19,187 nt of DNA from Nitrosomonadaceae bacterium. GTDB taxonomy: Bacteria > Pseudomonadota > Gammaproteobacteria > Burkholderiales > Nitrosomonadaceae. Below are positions 1 to 9,869 of the stretch, piece by piece. The position numbers were made by a program, and so were the translations under genes. The stretch is from positions 1-19,187 of the forward strand of contig CANIWY010000014.1 of the NCBI GenBank assembly GCA_947471695.1. Direction: 5' to 3'. The notes below the pieces were generated by a model. The model was not told the DNA's origin and did no database searches. It worked only from the letters and a program-made list of their open reading frames with translations. The number at the start of each line of letters is the position of its first letter. The first letter of the stretch is position 1.

Positions 1-1318
1 GCGGATTAGCCGCAAGAATGTCATCTATAAGTTTCTCGATCTCGCTCATATCCGAGATCTGTTTTAGGCCCTTGGACTCGATAATGAGGTCAGCATCGCC
101 ATTACACTCGACTCGCCACATGGCATCGAACACGTCCTTGGCGGTTTTCCCCGAGATCGTTCCGTCGCTGACGCGTAACAGCAGTAGTGATAACTGAGCA
201 GGAATGACAGGGCACTGCGCAATATCAAGAGACTCTTTATGCAGACGTCCGTTTACTTCGCTCATTATCCAGTTAGTACAGAGCTTAGCCTGTGTTGGTA
301 ACAGCTCTACCGTGCTCTCAAAATAACTTGCCATCTCTTTAGACGAGGTTAATACCCCGGCATCGTATGAGGAGAGGCCATACTCCGTAATATAGTTGCT
401 GCGCCTGGCCTCAGGTAACTGAGGCAACATTGTTCTTACATGACTGATCCAGTCCTCAGAGATCGCGAGTGGCAGTAGATCCGGGTCGGGGAAGTAGCGA
501 TAATCCTGTGCATCCTCTTTACTGCGCATGGTTCGTGTTTCGTTCTTGTCCGAGTCGTAGAGCCGGGTCTCTTGACGAATGGTCCCGCCATCTTCCAGAA
601 TCTCTATCTGCCGCCTAGACTCATAGTTGATGGCCTTCTCTAGGAAGCGGAACGAGTTGAGATTTTTTATCTCGCAACGGGTACCAAGCTTGTCGGAGCC
701 GAGGAGGCGGACTGATACATTGGCATCGCAACGAAAGGAGCCTTCTTGCATGTTGCCATCACAGATGTCGATCCACTGGACCAGCGAGTGTAGAGTCTTT
801 GCAAAGGCGACAGCTTCATCGCTGCTGCGCATGTCAGGTTCGGAGACGATCTCCAACAAGGGTGTACCGGCACGGTTCAGATCTATCCCGGTCATGCCTT
901 GAAAGTCTTCATGCAGCGACTTACCTGCATCCTCTTCTAGGTGAGCCCGGGTGAGGCGAATGGTCTTTTCGTATTTATTCCCAGCACCATCAACTTGGAT
1001 CTTCACACTGCCGCCAGCAACCACTGGCAATTCATATTGACTGATCTGATAGCCTTTAGGCAGATCCGGATAGAAGTAATTCTTACGAGCAAAGATAGAG
1101 GTTGAATTAATTTTCGCACCGACCGATAGACCAAACCTGATCGCCAGTTCTACTGCACCATGATTCAGTACCGGTAAAACGCCTGGCAAAGCAATATCAA
1201 CCGCGCAGGCCTGGGCATTAGGGGCTGCACCAAACGCAGTCGGGGCCCCCGAAAATATTTTTGATTGGGTCGAGAGTTGCGTATGCACCTCAAGACCAAT
1301 AACCGTTTCCCATTGCAT
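1..1318 (-). CDS. gatB: Aspartyl/glutamyl-tRNA(Asn/Gln) amidotransferase subunit B (3' end cut by window edge)
   Basis: GatB is the kinase/tRNA-binding subunit of GatCAB, which turns misacylated Asp-tRNA(Asn) and/or Glu-tRNA(Gln) into the correct Asn- or Gln-tRNA in the cytoplasm. I translated the reverse strand from the ATG at 1316-1318: the frame is open for 439 codons to the window edge with no stop or frameshift. The N-terminus has the family signature GLEVH with metal-ligand-type E10 and H12, followed by KIFSGAP (20-26) and [12 protein letters not shown] (83-94). HLEEDAGK (126-133) and [12 protein letters not shown] follow. The family is usually about 475-480 residues, so roughly 40 C-terminal residues (end of the YqeY-like tRNA-binding tail) lie outside. 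Only 14 bp separate it from the gatA stop and I see no clear Shine-Dalgarno, so it is probably co-transcribed after gatC and gatA. Confidence 0.97.
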   Translation of the reverse strand, partial: MQWETVIGLEVHTQLSTQSKIFSGAPTAFGAAPNAQACAVDIALPGVLPVLNHGAVELAIRFGLSVGAKINSTSIFARKNYFYPDLPKGYQISQYELPVVAGGSVKIQVDGAGNKYEKTIRLTRAHLEEDAGKSLHEDFQGMTGIDLNRAGTPLLEIVSEPDMRSSDEAVAFAKTLHSLVQWIDICDGNMQEGSFRCDANVSVRLLGSDKLGTRCEIKNLNSFRFLEKAINYESRRQIEILEDGGTIRQETRLYDSDKNETRTMRSKEDAQDYRYFPDPDLLPLAISEDWISHVRTMLPQLPEARRSNYITEYGLSSYDAGVLTSSKEMASYFESTVELLPTQAKLCTNWIMSEVNGRLHKESLDIAQCPVIPAQLSLLLLRVSDGTISGKTAKDVFDAMWRVECNGDADLIIESKGLKQISDMSEIEKLIDDILAANP

Positions 1319-1332
1319 TTTCTGTCGTGTTT

Positions 1333-2796
1333 CTATAAGTCAGTCAGTGTGTCTGGAATCCGTATATGCCAATCAGTCACCTGCTGATACTGGTGTGCGG
1401 CATTGAGCATTTGTGCTTCGGCAAAATAATTTCCGATGATATGTAGGCCCACAGGCCGGTTATTGTTGCCAAAGCCGGCGGGGATCGACATGCCAGGAAG
1501 TCCAGCTAGATTGGTGGCGATGGTGTAAGTGTCGGACAGATACATCTTTACCGGGTCGCCACTTTTTTCTCCTAGTGGGAATGAAGTCGTGGGTGTGGTT
1601 GGGCCCATGATGATGTCACAACGTTTGAAGGCTTCAGAAAAATCTTGAGCGATTAGCCGACGCAGTTTCTGAGCCTGAATGTAGTAAGCATCGTAATAAC
1701 CGTGTGATAGTACGTAGGTGCCGATCAGGATGCGACGTTTTACCTCTGCACCAAATCCCTGAGCTCGGCTCTTCTGGTACATATCATTGAGGTCGACATA
1801 TTCAGGAGCACGGTGCCCGTACCGTACACCATCATAGCGAGATAGGTTACTGGATGCCTCAGCAGGAGCCAATACATAGTAAACGGGGATGGAAAGCTTA
1901 GTATTGGGTAGTGACACTTCCACTGTTTCTGCACCCAGTTTGCGATATTCCGCGATGGCCAATTCTACTGCAGAGGATACATCAGAGCTCAATCCCTCGA
2001 CGAAGTACTCTTTCGGTAATCCGATACGCAGTCCTTGAAGTGGTTTCGCTAGATCGCGTGAGTAGTCCTCGGGGGCACGCTGTAGGCTGGTTGAGTCGCG
2101 GGTATCAAATCCCACCATGACATTCATCATCAGTGCCAGATCTTCAGCTGATTTCGCCATTGGTCCGGCTTGATCGAGACTCGAAGCGAACGCAATCATG
2201 CCGTAACGTGATACTAGCCCGTAGGTTGGCTTGATGCCTGAGATGCCGCACAAGGCTGCCGGTTGTCGGATGGATCCGCCTGTATCGGTGCCGGTGGCGG
2301 CGGGGGCCATGCGTGCGGCCACGGCACAGGCAGAGCCACCAGAACTGCCGCCGGGTACCGTTGTGATATCCCAGGGGTTTCTTACCGGACCATAAAAAGA
2401 GGTCTCGTTGCTCGATCCCATGGCAAATTCATCCATGTTGGTCTTGCCGATATTCACTGCGCCGACAGTATTGAAACGTTCAATTACTCCTGCATCGTAG
2501 GGAGAGATAAAGTTAGATAGCATTTTAGATCCGCAGGTGGTCAGCCACCCCTTGGTACAAAAAATGTCTTTCTGGGCGATCGGAATGCCGGTCAGAGGGT
2601 GCCCCTGCCCGGATGCAATCATTGCATCGGCAGCTTGCGCTTGAGCGAGACTCATCTCCTCATTGACCGTGATGAAGGCGTTGTAGACTGGGTTTTGTGC
2701 CTTCACACGCGTGAGAAATTCATTGGTCAGTTCAACGCTGGAGATTTTTTTTGCGGCGATCAGAGCCGAGAGCTGATGAAGACTAGAGTTCAGCAT
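1333..2796 (-). CDS. gatA: Aspartyl/glutamyl-tRNA(Asn/Gln) amidotransferase subunit A
   Basis: GatA is the glutaminase (amidase-signature) subunit of GatCAB. It releases ammonia from glutamine, which is channelled to GatB for tRNA-bound Asp/Glu amidation. The 487-residue length is normal for the family. The amidase Ser-cisSer-Lys triad fits K76 (in GIPIAQKD), S151 (in PGGSSGGS) and S175 (in [11 protein letters not shown]); the 75- and 24-residue spacings match the Lys/Ser/Ser spacing known for bacterial GatA. Substrate-pocket segments [13 protein letters not shown] (187-199) and SSLDQAGP are intact. It is the middle gene of gatC-gatA-gatB on the minus strand, 67 bp after gatC and 14 bp before gatB. 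The ATG has no strong Shine-Dalgarno, but the N-terminus (short helical region, then VELT) is as expected. Confidence 0.98.
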   Translation of the reverse strand: MLNSSLHQLSALIAAKKISSVELTNEFLTRVKAQNPVYNAFITVNEEMSLAQAQAADAMIASGQGHPLTGIPIAQKDIFCTKGWLTTCGSKMLSNFISPYDAGVIERFNTVGAVNIGKTNMDEFAMGSSNETSFYGPVRNPWDITTVPGGSSGGSACAVAARMAPAATGTDTGGSIRQPAALCGISGIKPTYGLVSRYGMIAFASSLDQAGPMAKSAEDLALMMNVMVGFDTRDSTSLQRAPEDYSRDLAKPLQGLRIGLPKEYFVEGLSSDVSSAVELAIAEYRKLGAETVEVSLPNTKLSIPVYYVLAPAEASSNLSRYDGVRYGHRAPEYVDLNDMYQKSRAQGFGAEVKRRILIGTYVLSHGYYDAYYIQAQKLRRLIAQDFSEAFKRCDIIMGPTTPTTSFPLGEKSGDPVKMYLSDTYTIATNLAGLPGMSIPAGFGNNNRPVGLHIIGNYFAEAQMLNAAHQYQQVTDWHIRIPDTLTDL

Positions 2797-2863
2797 GTTA
2801 GTTGTCGTGAGGTGGGGCAGATCGTAGAGGGACTGAGTAGAGCTCTAATAGCAGACCGAGGCA

Positions 2864-3151
2864 TTACTCAAGAACCTTTGGGACAAGATAAAGCCCAGAC
2901 TCGGTCTTGGGCGCTATCGACTGGAATAATTCGCGTTGATCGGACTCGGTTATCATGTCATCACGCAGCCTCTGCATCACATCCTGAGCATGGGACATCG
3001 GCTTGACAGTGGATGTGTCTACCGCCTGCATCTGTTCGATCAGACTGAAAATACCGGACAGATGGACTAGCGCGGCTGCCGCCTCAGTTTCACTAGTTTC
3101 AATGCAAGCAAGATTTGCAACACGCTTTATATCGTCTAAAGTCAGAGACAT
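2864..3151 (-). CDS. gatC: Aspartyl/glutamyl-tRNA(Asn/Gln) amidotransferase subunit C
   Basis: GatC is the small subunit that wraps around and stabilises the GatA-GatB heterodimer. At 95 residues it has the usual size. It opens with the typical SLTLDDIKRVANLACIE helix and continues with the LSGIFSLIEQMQAVDT segment. The interface region VKPMSHAQDV follows, and the end carries the characteristic LYLVPKVLE tail. It is the first gene of the minus-strand gat operon and its ATG faces mreB, 143 bp away. It is followed by gatA after 67 bp, in which a short TAGAGCTCTA palindrome is seen but no terminator. A possible promoter lies directly upstream. Confidence 0.97.
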   Translation of the reverse strand: MSLTLDDIKRVANLACIETSETEAAAALVHLSGIFSLIEQMQAVDTSTVKPMSHAQDVMQRLRDDMITESDQRELFQSIAPKTESGLYLVPKVLE

Positions 3152-3180
3152 CAGCTACCAAAACCCTTATATTCATCCAT

Positions 3181-4353
<1,173 letters not shown>

Positions 4354-4377
4354 ACGTTTTTGCATGTAGAGATCAGG

Positions 4378-4394
4378 GTGCCCAGACTGGGTAC
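4378..4394 (+). repeat. 17-bp inverted repeat between mreB and mreC
   Basis: The segment reads GTG-CCCAG-A-CTGGG-TAC, an 8-bp stem including one G-T pair around a single central base. No T-run follows, so it is not a standard intrinsic terminator. It lies in the only real gap (67 bp) of the Rod cluster. It could be an RNA hairpin affecting processing between mreB and mreC, or a protein-binding palindrome. Confidence 0.35.
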
Positions 4395-4420
4395 AACTTG
4401 AGACCTGAAAACTAAGTCTG

Positions 4421-5323
4421 ATGGAAACAACCCCGCAGTTTTTCAGACACGGCCCCGGCCCACTGGCCCGTCTGGTTTTTTTTGTATTACTGTCACTACT
4501 ACTGATGGTGATGGATACCCGCTTTAAATATCTCCCTGGAATCCGACAGACCGTCGCCGTGGCAGTTGACCCGCTGCAGAGAATGGCATATTTTCCAACG
4601 GAGATCTTTGATCAGGTGAGCGGGCTATTTGTTAGTCGGAGCTTGGTCGACGAGATTGCCAATCTGCGGCAACAGCATCTTTTCGATCAAGGGAAGCTAT
4701 TAGGATTATTAGCTCTGGAAGCTGAGAACATACAGTTGCGTAACTTGCTGGAAATGGAGCTGAGGATGGAGACTCAGTCCACCATGGCTGAGATCCTTTA
4801 TATTCCGAATGATCCCTTTAGCCGCAAAGTCACGCTCGGCAAGGGGAGCCTGAGTGGTATTCAGCTCGGTCAGGTGGTGGTGGATGATGTCGGTGTGATC
4901 GGACAGATTACGCGCATCTATCCATGGCTGTCAGAAGTGACGCTGATTACTGATAAGGATCATTCAGTGCCGGTCCAGTTAGTACGGAATGGGTTACGTT
5001 CTATGGTGTCTGGAATTGGTGAGGATGGGACACTGGAACTGCGTTATCTGGCAGCTAATGCAGATATTCAGAATGGGGATCTGCTAGTTACGTCGGGGAT
5101 AGATGGTATTTACCCTCCCGGACTGCCAGTGGCGAGGGTATCAAAAATAGAGAGCGATACCACTTATTCTTTTGCTCGTATCACCTGTATCCCCGCTGCC
5201 GGTGTGAATCGTAATCGGCAAGTGCTAATCCTGTCACCACTGCCATCTATTCCGGAAAGACCAGGGGAGCCCGTGGAGAATATTTCGGAAGTTAAAAAAC
5301 GGGGAAAAGTTGGCCTTCATTGA
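4421..5323 (+). CDS. mreC: Rod-shape-determining protein MreC
   Basis: MreC is a bitopic inner-membrane protein whose periplasmic part binds and activates PBP2 in the elongasome. The 300-residue protein has a short cytoplasmic N-terminus (METTPQFFRHGPGPLAR), a membrane helix at about 17-35 and a coiled-coil-like stretch at about 65-115. The periplasmic beta-domains follow at about 115-275 (IPNDPFSRKVTLGKGS, VVVDDVGVIGQI, LITDKDHSVPVQ, LVTSGIDGIYPPGLPVA). The tail is short and charged. The ATG has no obvious Shine-Dalgarno, but the N-terminus matches betaproteobacterial MreC. Its last 14 bp overlap mreD, so the two are probably translationally coupled. Confidence 0.97.
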   Translation: METTPQFFRHGPGPLARLVFFVLLSLLLMVMDTRFKYLPGIRQTVAVAVDPLQRMAYFPTEIFDQVSGLFVSRSLVDEIANLRQQHLFDQGKLLGLLALEAENIQLRNLLEMELRMETQSTMAEILYIPNDPFSRKVTLGKGSLSGIQLGQVVVDDVGVIGQITRIYPWLSEVTLITDKDHSVPVQLVRNGLRSMVSGIGEDGTLELRYLAANADIQNGDLLVTSGIDGIYPPGLPVARVSKIESDTTYSFARITCIPAAGVNRNRQVLILSPLPSIPERPGEPVENISEVKKRGKVGLH

Positions 5324-5831
5324 CTCTTCTAAGCATAAACCCCTCTCGAATGTTGGGGGTCTGTTCATCATTCTCAGTCTGGCAGTGGCACTAGTACTGA
5401 ATCTGCTCCCTCTGCACGGTATTGCACTATTGCTAAGGCCAGATTGTGTTGCTTTGCTGGTACTTTACTGGAGCATTAATCAGCCCCAACGGGTCAGTAT
5501 GGGTGCATCCTTCTTCATGGGACTGATGATGGATGTAGGCGATGCCAGCGTGTTCGGACAGCATGCCCTATCTTATAGTGTGATGTCCTTTATTGCGCTG
5601 CTGATGCATCGTCGTCTCGGCATATTCAGTATTCATAAGCAGGTACCACAGGTCGCTCTATTACTGCTCTCGGCGCAACTTGTTATGCTATTAACAGGGA
5701 TACTGATCAACGCCAATCTGCCAGAATGGGATTTCCTTCTTGCCAGTGTGAGTGGTGGGCTGTTATGGCCATTGCTCCCGACTTTAGTGAGGATACCTCA
5801 GAGGCGAAGACCTGATTCAGATGCGCTATGA
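5310..5831 (+). CDS. mreD: Rod-shape-determining membrane protein MreD
   Basis: MreD is an integral inner-membrane component of the elongasome. This 173-residue protein is strongly hydrophobic with about five predicted membrane helices. It carries the family's RPDCVALLVLYW (43-54) and GLMMDVGDASVFGQHALSY segments (70-88), followed by MHRRLGIF at the cytoplasmic face. The C-terminal end is arginine-rich (RIPQRRRPDSD). The start is a TTG inside the end of mreC, with a purine-rich GGGGAAAAG just upstream. No better start exists in this frame, since the first helix begins about 15 residues later. It overlaps mreC by 14 bp and mrdA by 4 bp (ATGA). Confidence 0.95.
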   Translation: MAFIDSSKHKPLSNVGGLFIILSLAVALVLNLLPLHGIALLLRPDCVALLVLYWSINQPQRVSMGASFFMGLMMDVGDASVFGQHALSYSVMSFIALLMHRRLGIFSIHKQVPQVALLLLSAQLVMLLTGILINANLPEWDFLLASVSGGLLWPLLPTLVRIPQRRRPDSDAL

Positions 5832-7732
5832 GGCGGTCTGTCGAGCTTCGCAACCACGGGCGTGAGCTACATCATTTTAAACAGAGAATTGCCGTTAGTG
5901 TTGGCTTTGTGATTCTCCTGTTTTTCTTGCTTTTTGCCCGATTTTTTTATTTGCAGATCTCTCAACGGGATCACTACCACACCCTGGCGGAAGCTAACCG
6001 TATATCCATCTCCCCCGTCGTACCCAGCCGTGGCCTGATCCTTGATCGTCATGGAGAGGTACTGGCGCATAACTACTCGGCCTATACACTGGAAATCATC
6101 CCGAGCAAGGTTGCTAATCTTGAAGCCACCATCAATGAATTGGCGAGCGTGGTGGAGGTATCGGGGAGAGACCGTAAACGCTTCAAAAAATTACTAGGGG
6201 AGAGCCGGCAATTTGAAAGTCTGCCGATACGTACCCGTTTATCAGATATTGAGGTAGCGCGTTTTGCGGCGAATCGTTATCGCTTCTCCGGGGTAGAAAT
6301 CAAGGCGCGCTTGTTTCGCCAGTACCCGAAGGGGGAGGGGGCGTCCCATGTGGTGGGATATATCAGCCGCATCAATACTCAAGACTTGAAGGAGTTGGAG
6401 TCTGGTGGGAATTTCGCTAATTACCGCGGCTCCGATTATATCGGCAAGATCGGTATCGAACAGAGTTATGAAAAGGAGTTGCACGGCATCACCGGTTCTG
6501 AGGAAGTAGAGACCGATGCAGCTGGTCGGGCGGTAAGGGTAATGTCTCGTAACCCGCCGATCTCTGGAAATAATCTAAAGTTGTCACTCGATGCCAGGCT
6601 GCAGGAGATTGCAGAACAGGCATTCGGTGAAAGGCGTGGCGCTCTTGTGGCGATTGATCCTACGAGCGGCGATGTACTTGCATTTGTTAGTAAGCCGGGT
6701 TTTGATCCTAATCTTTTTGTGGATGGAATTGACTCGGAGAGTTGGGATCTGCTCAATAATTCAATCGATAAACCACTGAATAATCGAGCACTGAGAGGTC
6801 TCTATCCCCCGGGATCCACATTCAAGCCATTCATGGCTCTGGCCGGCCTAGAATTGAAAAGGCGTACCCCCCAGTACGCTATCAGTGATGCCGGTTTCTT
6901 CAGTCTACCCGGCAGTGGTCACCGCTACCGAGACTGGAAAGAGGGCGGTCATGGTAGAGTGGATCTGCATAAGTCCCTGGTCATTTCTTGTGATACGTAT
7001 TACTACGGACTTGCGAATGATCTCGGCATTGATAAAATTTTCAGTTTCATCAGCCAGTTTGGATTGGGTAAACTCACCGGGATCGACATCGATGGTGAGG
7101 TTTCAGGACTGCTACCCTCGCAGGAATGGAAATCGAAACGTCATAAGCAGAAATGGTATGCGGGCGATACAATTTCCGTCGGTATCGGCCAAGGATATAA
7201 TCTGACCACCCCGCTGCAACTGGCATTTGCTACCGCCATACTTGCGAGTAATGGCGCCGCCTTTCGGCCTCATCTGGTGAAGCAAGTTACGAGCAGTAAG
7301 ACCGGGGAAGTACGGGATATCGTTACAGAACCGCTTTACACACTGAGTCTCAATCCAGACAACGTGGCTCACGTGCATAAGGCGCTAGTGGACGTGACTC
7401 GCCCCGGTGGGACAGCAGCCCGTGCCGGGGCGGGTGCGCCATATAGTTTCGCTGGAAAGACCGGTACCTCGCAAGTAATTGGGATGAAGCAAGGGGAGAA
7501 GTATGTGGAGAGTAAGGTGAATGAGCGTCACCGCGATCATGCACTCTTCATTGCTTATGCACCGGCTGAAAAGGCGAGGATTGCACTGGCGGTTCTGGTG
7601 GAAAATGGGGGGCATGGTGGTTCTTCCGCCGCGCCGATTGCGCGATTGGTGATCGATTACTTCCTGCTCGGTAAGTCGCCTGCAGGTGCAGCGCGAGAAA
7701 CGGGGGATGACGGGGAGGGTGTTCATGACTAG
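5828..7732 (+). CDS. mrdA: Peptidoglycan DD-transpeptidase penicillin-binding protein 2
   Basis: PBP2 is the class B penicillin-binding protein that crosslinks peptidoglycan made by RodA during elongation. It is anchored in the inner membrane with its active site in the periplasm. The 634-residue protein has a cytoplasmic N-terminus, a membrane helix at about 21-43 and a pedestal domain (SRGLILDRHGEVLA at 67-80, VVGYIGRI-like segment at 175-182). The transpeptidase domain begins at about 250. Catalytic motifs are complete: S330-T-F-K333, S387-C-D389 (the SxD form usual in PBP2) and K544-T-G546. The start overlaps the mreD stop (ATGA) and the end overlaps rodA by 8 bp, so PBP2 and its partner RodA are tightly coupled. 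Confidence 0.98.
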   Translation: MRRSVELRNHGRELHHFKQRIAVSVGFVILLFFLLFARFFYLQISQRDHYHTLAEANRISISPVVPSRGLILDRHGEVLAHNYSAYTLEIIPSKVANLEATINELASVVEVSGRDRKRFKKLLGESRQFESLPIRTRLSDIEVARFAANRYRFSGVEIKARLFRQYPKGEGASHVVGYISRINTQDLKELESGGNFANYRGSDYIGKIGIEQSYEKELHGITGSEEVETDAAGRAVRVMSRNPPISGNNLKLSLDARLQEIAEQAFGERRGALVAIDPTSGDVLAFVSKPGFDPNLFVDGIDSESWDLLNNSIDKPLNNRALRGLYPPGSTFKPFMALAGLELKRRTPQYAISDAGFFSLPGSGHRYRDWKEGGHGRVDLHKSLVISCDTYYYGLANDLGIDKIFSFISQFGLGKLTGIDIDGEVSGLLPSQEWKSKRHKQKWYAGDTISVGIGQGYNLTTPLQLAFATAILASNGAAFRPHLVKQVTSSKTGEVRDIVTEPLYTLSLNPDNVAHVHKALVDVTRPGGTAARAGAGAPYSFAGKTGTSQVIGMKQGEKYVESKVNERHRDHALFIAYAPAEKARIALAVLVENGGHGGSSAAPIARLVIDYFLLGKSPAGAARETGDDGEGVHD

Positions 7733-8825
7733 CTCCGCACGATTGTGGTACTACCTCACTCGCTACGTGGATAACTTTCTGCTGGTAGGGTTGCTATTAT
7801 TGATGCTGGTGGGCCTGCTGGTGCTCTACAGTGCTACTGATGCTAATCTCAGTCGTGTTAGTAATCAGCTCATTAATATGCTGGTAGCACTTGCGATCAT
7901 GTGGCTTGTGGCCAATATCCCCTTGCAGCACATCATGCGATTAGCGGTGCCTCTCTATATGATCGGGCTGATGCTGCTGATCGGAGTGGCACTGTTCGGT
8001 GAGATTCAAAATGGTGCCCGGCGCTGGTTAAATATCGGTGTGACCCGTATCCAGCCCTCTGAACTGATGAAGCTGGCAGTTCCGCTTATGATGGCGTGGT
8101 ATTTTGATAAGCACGAGGTTACCCTGAGATTGCGTGACTACGCGGTAGCGACATTGCTGCTGATACTGCCTCTTCTACTGATACTACGTCAGCCTGATTT
8201 AGGTACAACGTTGTTGATTGCCTCCAGTGGTTTCTATGTGCTGTTTCTCGCGGGACTGTCTTGGCGCATCATCGTAGGACTGTTGATTGTCAGTTTAGGA
8301 AGCCTACCAGTGCTATGGATGATGCTTCATGATTACCAGCGCCGTCGCATCATGACGCTATTTGATCCGACCCAGGACCCCCTTGGGGCAGGTTATCACA
8401 CCATTCAGTCGACCATTGCCATTGGATCCGGAGGCCTCATCGGCAAGGGCTGGCAGCAGGGAACCCAGACCCATCTTGATTTTCTTCCTGAAAAAAGTAC
8501 TGACTTTATATTCGCGGTATTCTCAGAGGAGTTTGGACTGATGGGTAATACCGCTCTATTGATATTGTATCTGGTGGTAATAGGTCGAGGGATGATGATC
8601 ACTGCCAATGCATCGACACAGTTTACCCGTCTTGTTGCGGGATCCATTACGCTAACCTTTTTTACTTATATATTCGTCAATATAGGGATGGTCGTAGGTA
8701 TCTTACCGGTGGTGGGGGTGCCACTCCCCCTAATCAGCTATGGGGGCACATCGATGGTGACAATGCTGCTGGGGTTCGGTATCTTAATGAGCATAGAGAC
8801 TCATCCCAAACTGGTGAAGACGTGA
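7725..8825 (+). CDS. rodA: Peptidoglycan glycosyltransferase RodA (SEDS family)
   Basis: RodA is the SEDS-family glycosyltransferase that polymerises lipid II into glycan strands for the lateral wall, working with PBP2. I chose the ATG at 7725: it is preceded by a strong GGGGAGGG Shine-Dalgarno about 5 bp upstream. This gives 366 residues; an in-frame start 39 bp upstream only adds a non-hydrophobic tail. About ten membrane helices are visible. Family motifs are GARRWLNIGVTRIQPSELMK (97-116, with E114), RQPDLGTTL (155-163, D158), LPEKSTDFIFAVFSEEFG (254-271, D260) and the C-terminal PLPLISYGGTSM. It overlaps mrdA by 8 bp and rlpA by 4 bp. Confidence 0.97.
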   Translation: MTSSARLWYYLTRYVDNFLLVGLLLLMLVGLLVLYSATDANLSRVSNQLINMLVALAIMWLVANIPLQHIMRLAVPLYMIGLMLLIGVALFGEIQNGARRWLNIGVTRIQPSELMKLAVPLMMAWYFDKHEVTLRLRDYAVATLLLILPLLLILRQPDLGTTLLIASSGFYVLFLAGLSWRIIVGLLIVSLGSLPVLWMMLHDYQRRRIMTLFDPTQDPLGAGYHTIQSTIAIGSGGLIGKGWQQGTQTHLDFLPEKSTDFIFAVFSEEFGLMGNTALLILYLVVIGRGMMITANASTQFTRLVAGSITLTFFTYIFVNIGMVVGILPVVGVPLPLISYGGTSMVTMLLGFGILMSIETHPKLVKT

Positions 8826-9757
8826 GGAGCAAAAATTCTGCAGTCGGCGGCATATCACATAAGCCTATACCGGTCATGCAAGTTATCGTACTGACAGCTC
8901 TCTTGATCCTTACGGGCTGTAGCAGCATTCCGAAAATGGATACCGCGAAGCAGATTTCTTCGACCACTTCCGTCGGCATTATAAAAAGGGGTGGTGGCTA
9001 TTATCTAGATGACGGTCCTGGCGATAATCCACCGCCAAATCTTGCCGCCCTGCCTGATGCCGTACCTTGGGATGAGCCCTTGCGCAAGGCTAATATGAGG
9101 CCTTATATCGCGTTGGGAAAATCCTATACGCCGATGACTGTGCTGGAGCCCTATAAGGAACGCGGTATCGCTTCTTGGTATGGACGGCGTTACCACGGCC
9201 AGAAAACGGCATCCGGTGAAATCTACGATATGTATGGCATGACCGCTGCTCATCCTGTTCTACCGCTACCCAGTTATGTCCGAGTCACTAACATTAAGAA
9301 TGGCAAGTCGGTGGTAGTCCGTGTCAATGACCGCGGTCCATTTCATTCCGACCGCCTGATCGATCTCTCCTATACGGCCGCATACAAACTCGGTGTATTG
9401 GGCGGGGGGAGTGCGAGTGTGGAGGTAGAGAGTATCCTTCCTGGTAAAGAATCCATCTTGCAGACTGTAGCCGCGCCGCCAGTCGTGAAGTACACCATGG
9501 CCTCACCCGTGGCCACCAATAATATGAGCGGGATCTACCTGCAGCTAGGTGCCTTCAGTCTCTTTGATAATGCAGATAACTTCCTTATTCGCATGCGTTC
9601 TGAACTTTCTTTAGTTGCCGATACTCTCAGTATCAGTTCGCGAGATGGCTTATTCAGAGTACACGTTGGTCCTTATGCTGACCAGGCACTAGCTCAGCAG
9701 GCTGCGAATAACATTGCTCAGATTTTGGCTATCAAGCCCGTGTTGTTGATGAGATGA
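8822..9757 (+). CDS. rlpA: Septal ring lytic transglycosylase RlpA (lipoprotein, DPBB + SPOR domains)
   Basis: RlpA is an outer-membrane lipoprotein that cleaves peptide-free ('denuded') glycan strands and is drawn to the septum by its SPOR domain. The 311-residue protein has a signal peptide with lipobox LTGC, giving lipidated C33. The double-psi beta-barrel domain spans about 114-195, with the catalytic set E133, H144 and D170 at the 11- and 26-residue spacings known from the Pseudomonas enzyme. The segment VNDRGPF is intact. A C-terminal SPOR domain (about 236-310) begins at IYLQLGAFS. The GTG start overlaps the rodA stop (GTGA); the internal ATG at 8876 would leave a signal without basic residues, so GTG is preferred. 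In many proteobacteria dacA follows; here it does not. Confidence 0.95.
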   Translation: MRSKNSAVGGISHKPIPVMQVIVLTALLILTGCSSIPKMDTAKQISSTTSVGIIKRGGGYYLDDGPGDNPPPNLAALPDAVPWDEPLRKANMRPYIALGKSYTPMTVLEPYKERGIASWYGRRYHGQKTASGEIYDMYGMTAAHPVLPLPSYVRVTNIKNGKSVVVRVNDRGPFHSDRLIDLSYTAAYKLGVLGGGSASVEVESILPGKESILQTVAAPPVVKYTMASPVATNNMSGIYLQLGAFSLFDNADNFLIRMRSELSLVADTLSISSRDGLFRVHVGPYADQALAQQAANNIAQILAIKPVLLMR

Positions 9758-9797
9758 GCCGCTGCAAATAGTGGTAGAGTTAGCCAGCTTGTGACTG

Positions 9798-9812
9798 GAT
9801 CCTAACAGGATC
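9798..9812 (+). repeat. Hairpin downstream of rlpA
   Basis: GATCCT-AAC-AGGATC gives a perfect 6-bp stem with a 3-base loop, 40 bp after the rlpA stop. What follows (TATAATCTCC) is not a T-run, so termination is uncertain. It may instead mark the 3' end or a processing site of the Rod-operon mRNA. Confidence 0.35.
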
Positions 9813-9825
9813 TATAATCTCCACC

Positions 9826-9850
9826 GCTCCAGCCTAACATTTGGCGGAGC
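9826..9850 (+). repeat. Second hairpin, upstream of the 149-aa gene
   Basis: GCTCC(a)GCC pairs with GGCGGAGC around an 8-base loop: 8 pairs with one bulged A. It ends 11 bp before the AGGAAG Shine-Dalgarno of the next gene, and no T-run follows. It sits 13 bp after the first hairpin, so the leader of the downstream gene has two consecutive structures. Confidence 0.35.
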
Positions 9851-9869
9851 TATCAAGAATAGGAAGAGT

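Noticed and set aside
1..1318. Possible broken gatB, since no stop-terminated frame covers the region
   Set aside because: Codon-by-codon translation from the ATG at 1318 is continuous for 439 codons with all motifs; the stop is simply beyond the window edge.
2838..2847. TAGAGCTCTA palindrome between gatC and gatA
   Set aside because: Ten bases with no T-run or loop; likely chance.
2263..3006. Plus-strand open frames across gatA and gatC
   Set aside because: Their translations are Cys/Gly/His-rich without family resemblance and lie wholly antisense to well-supported genes.
7686..7724. Longer rodA N-terminus
   Set aside because: The extra 13 residues are polar and unlike RodA; the ATG at 7725 has a strong GGGGAGGG site.
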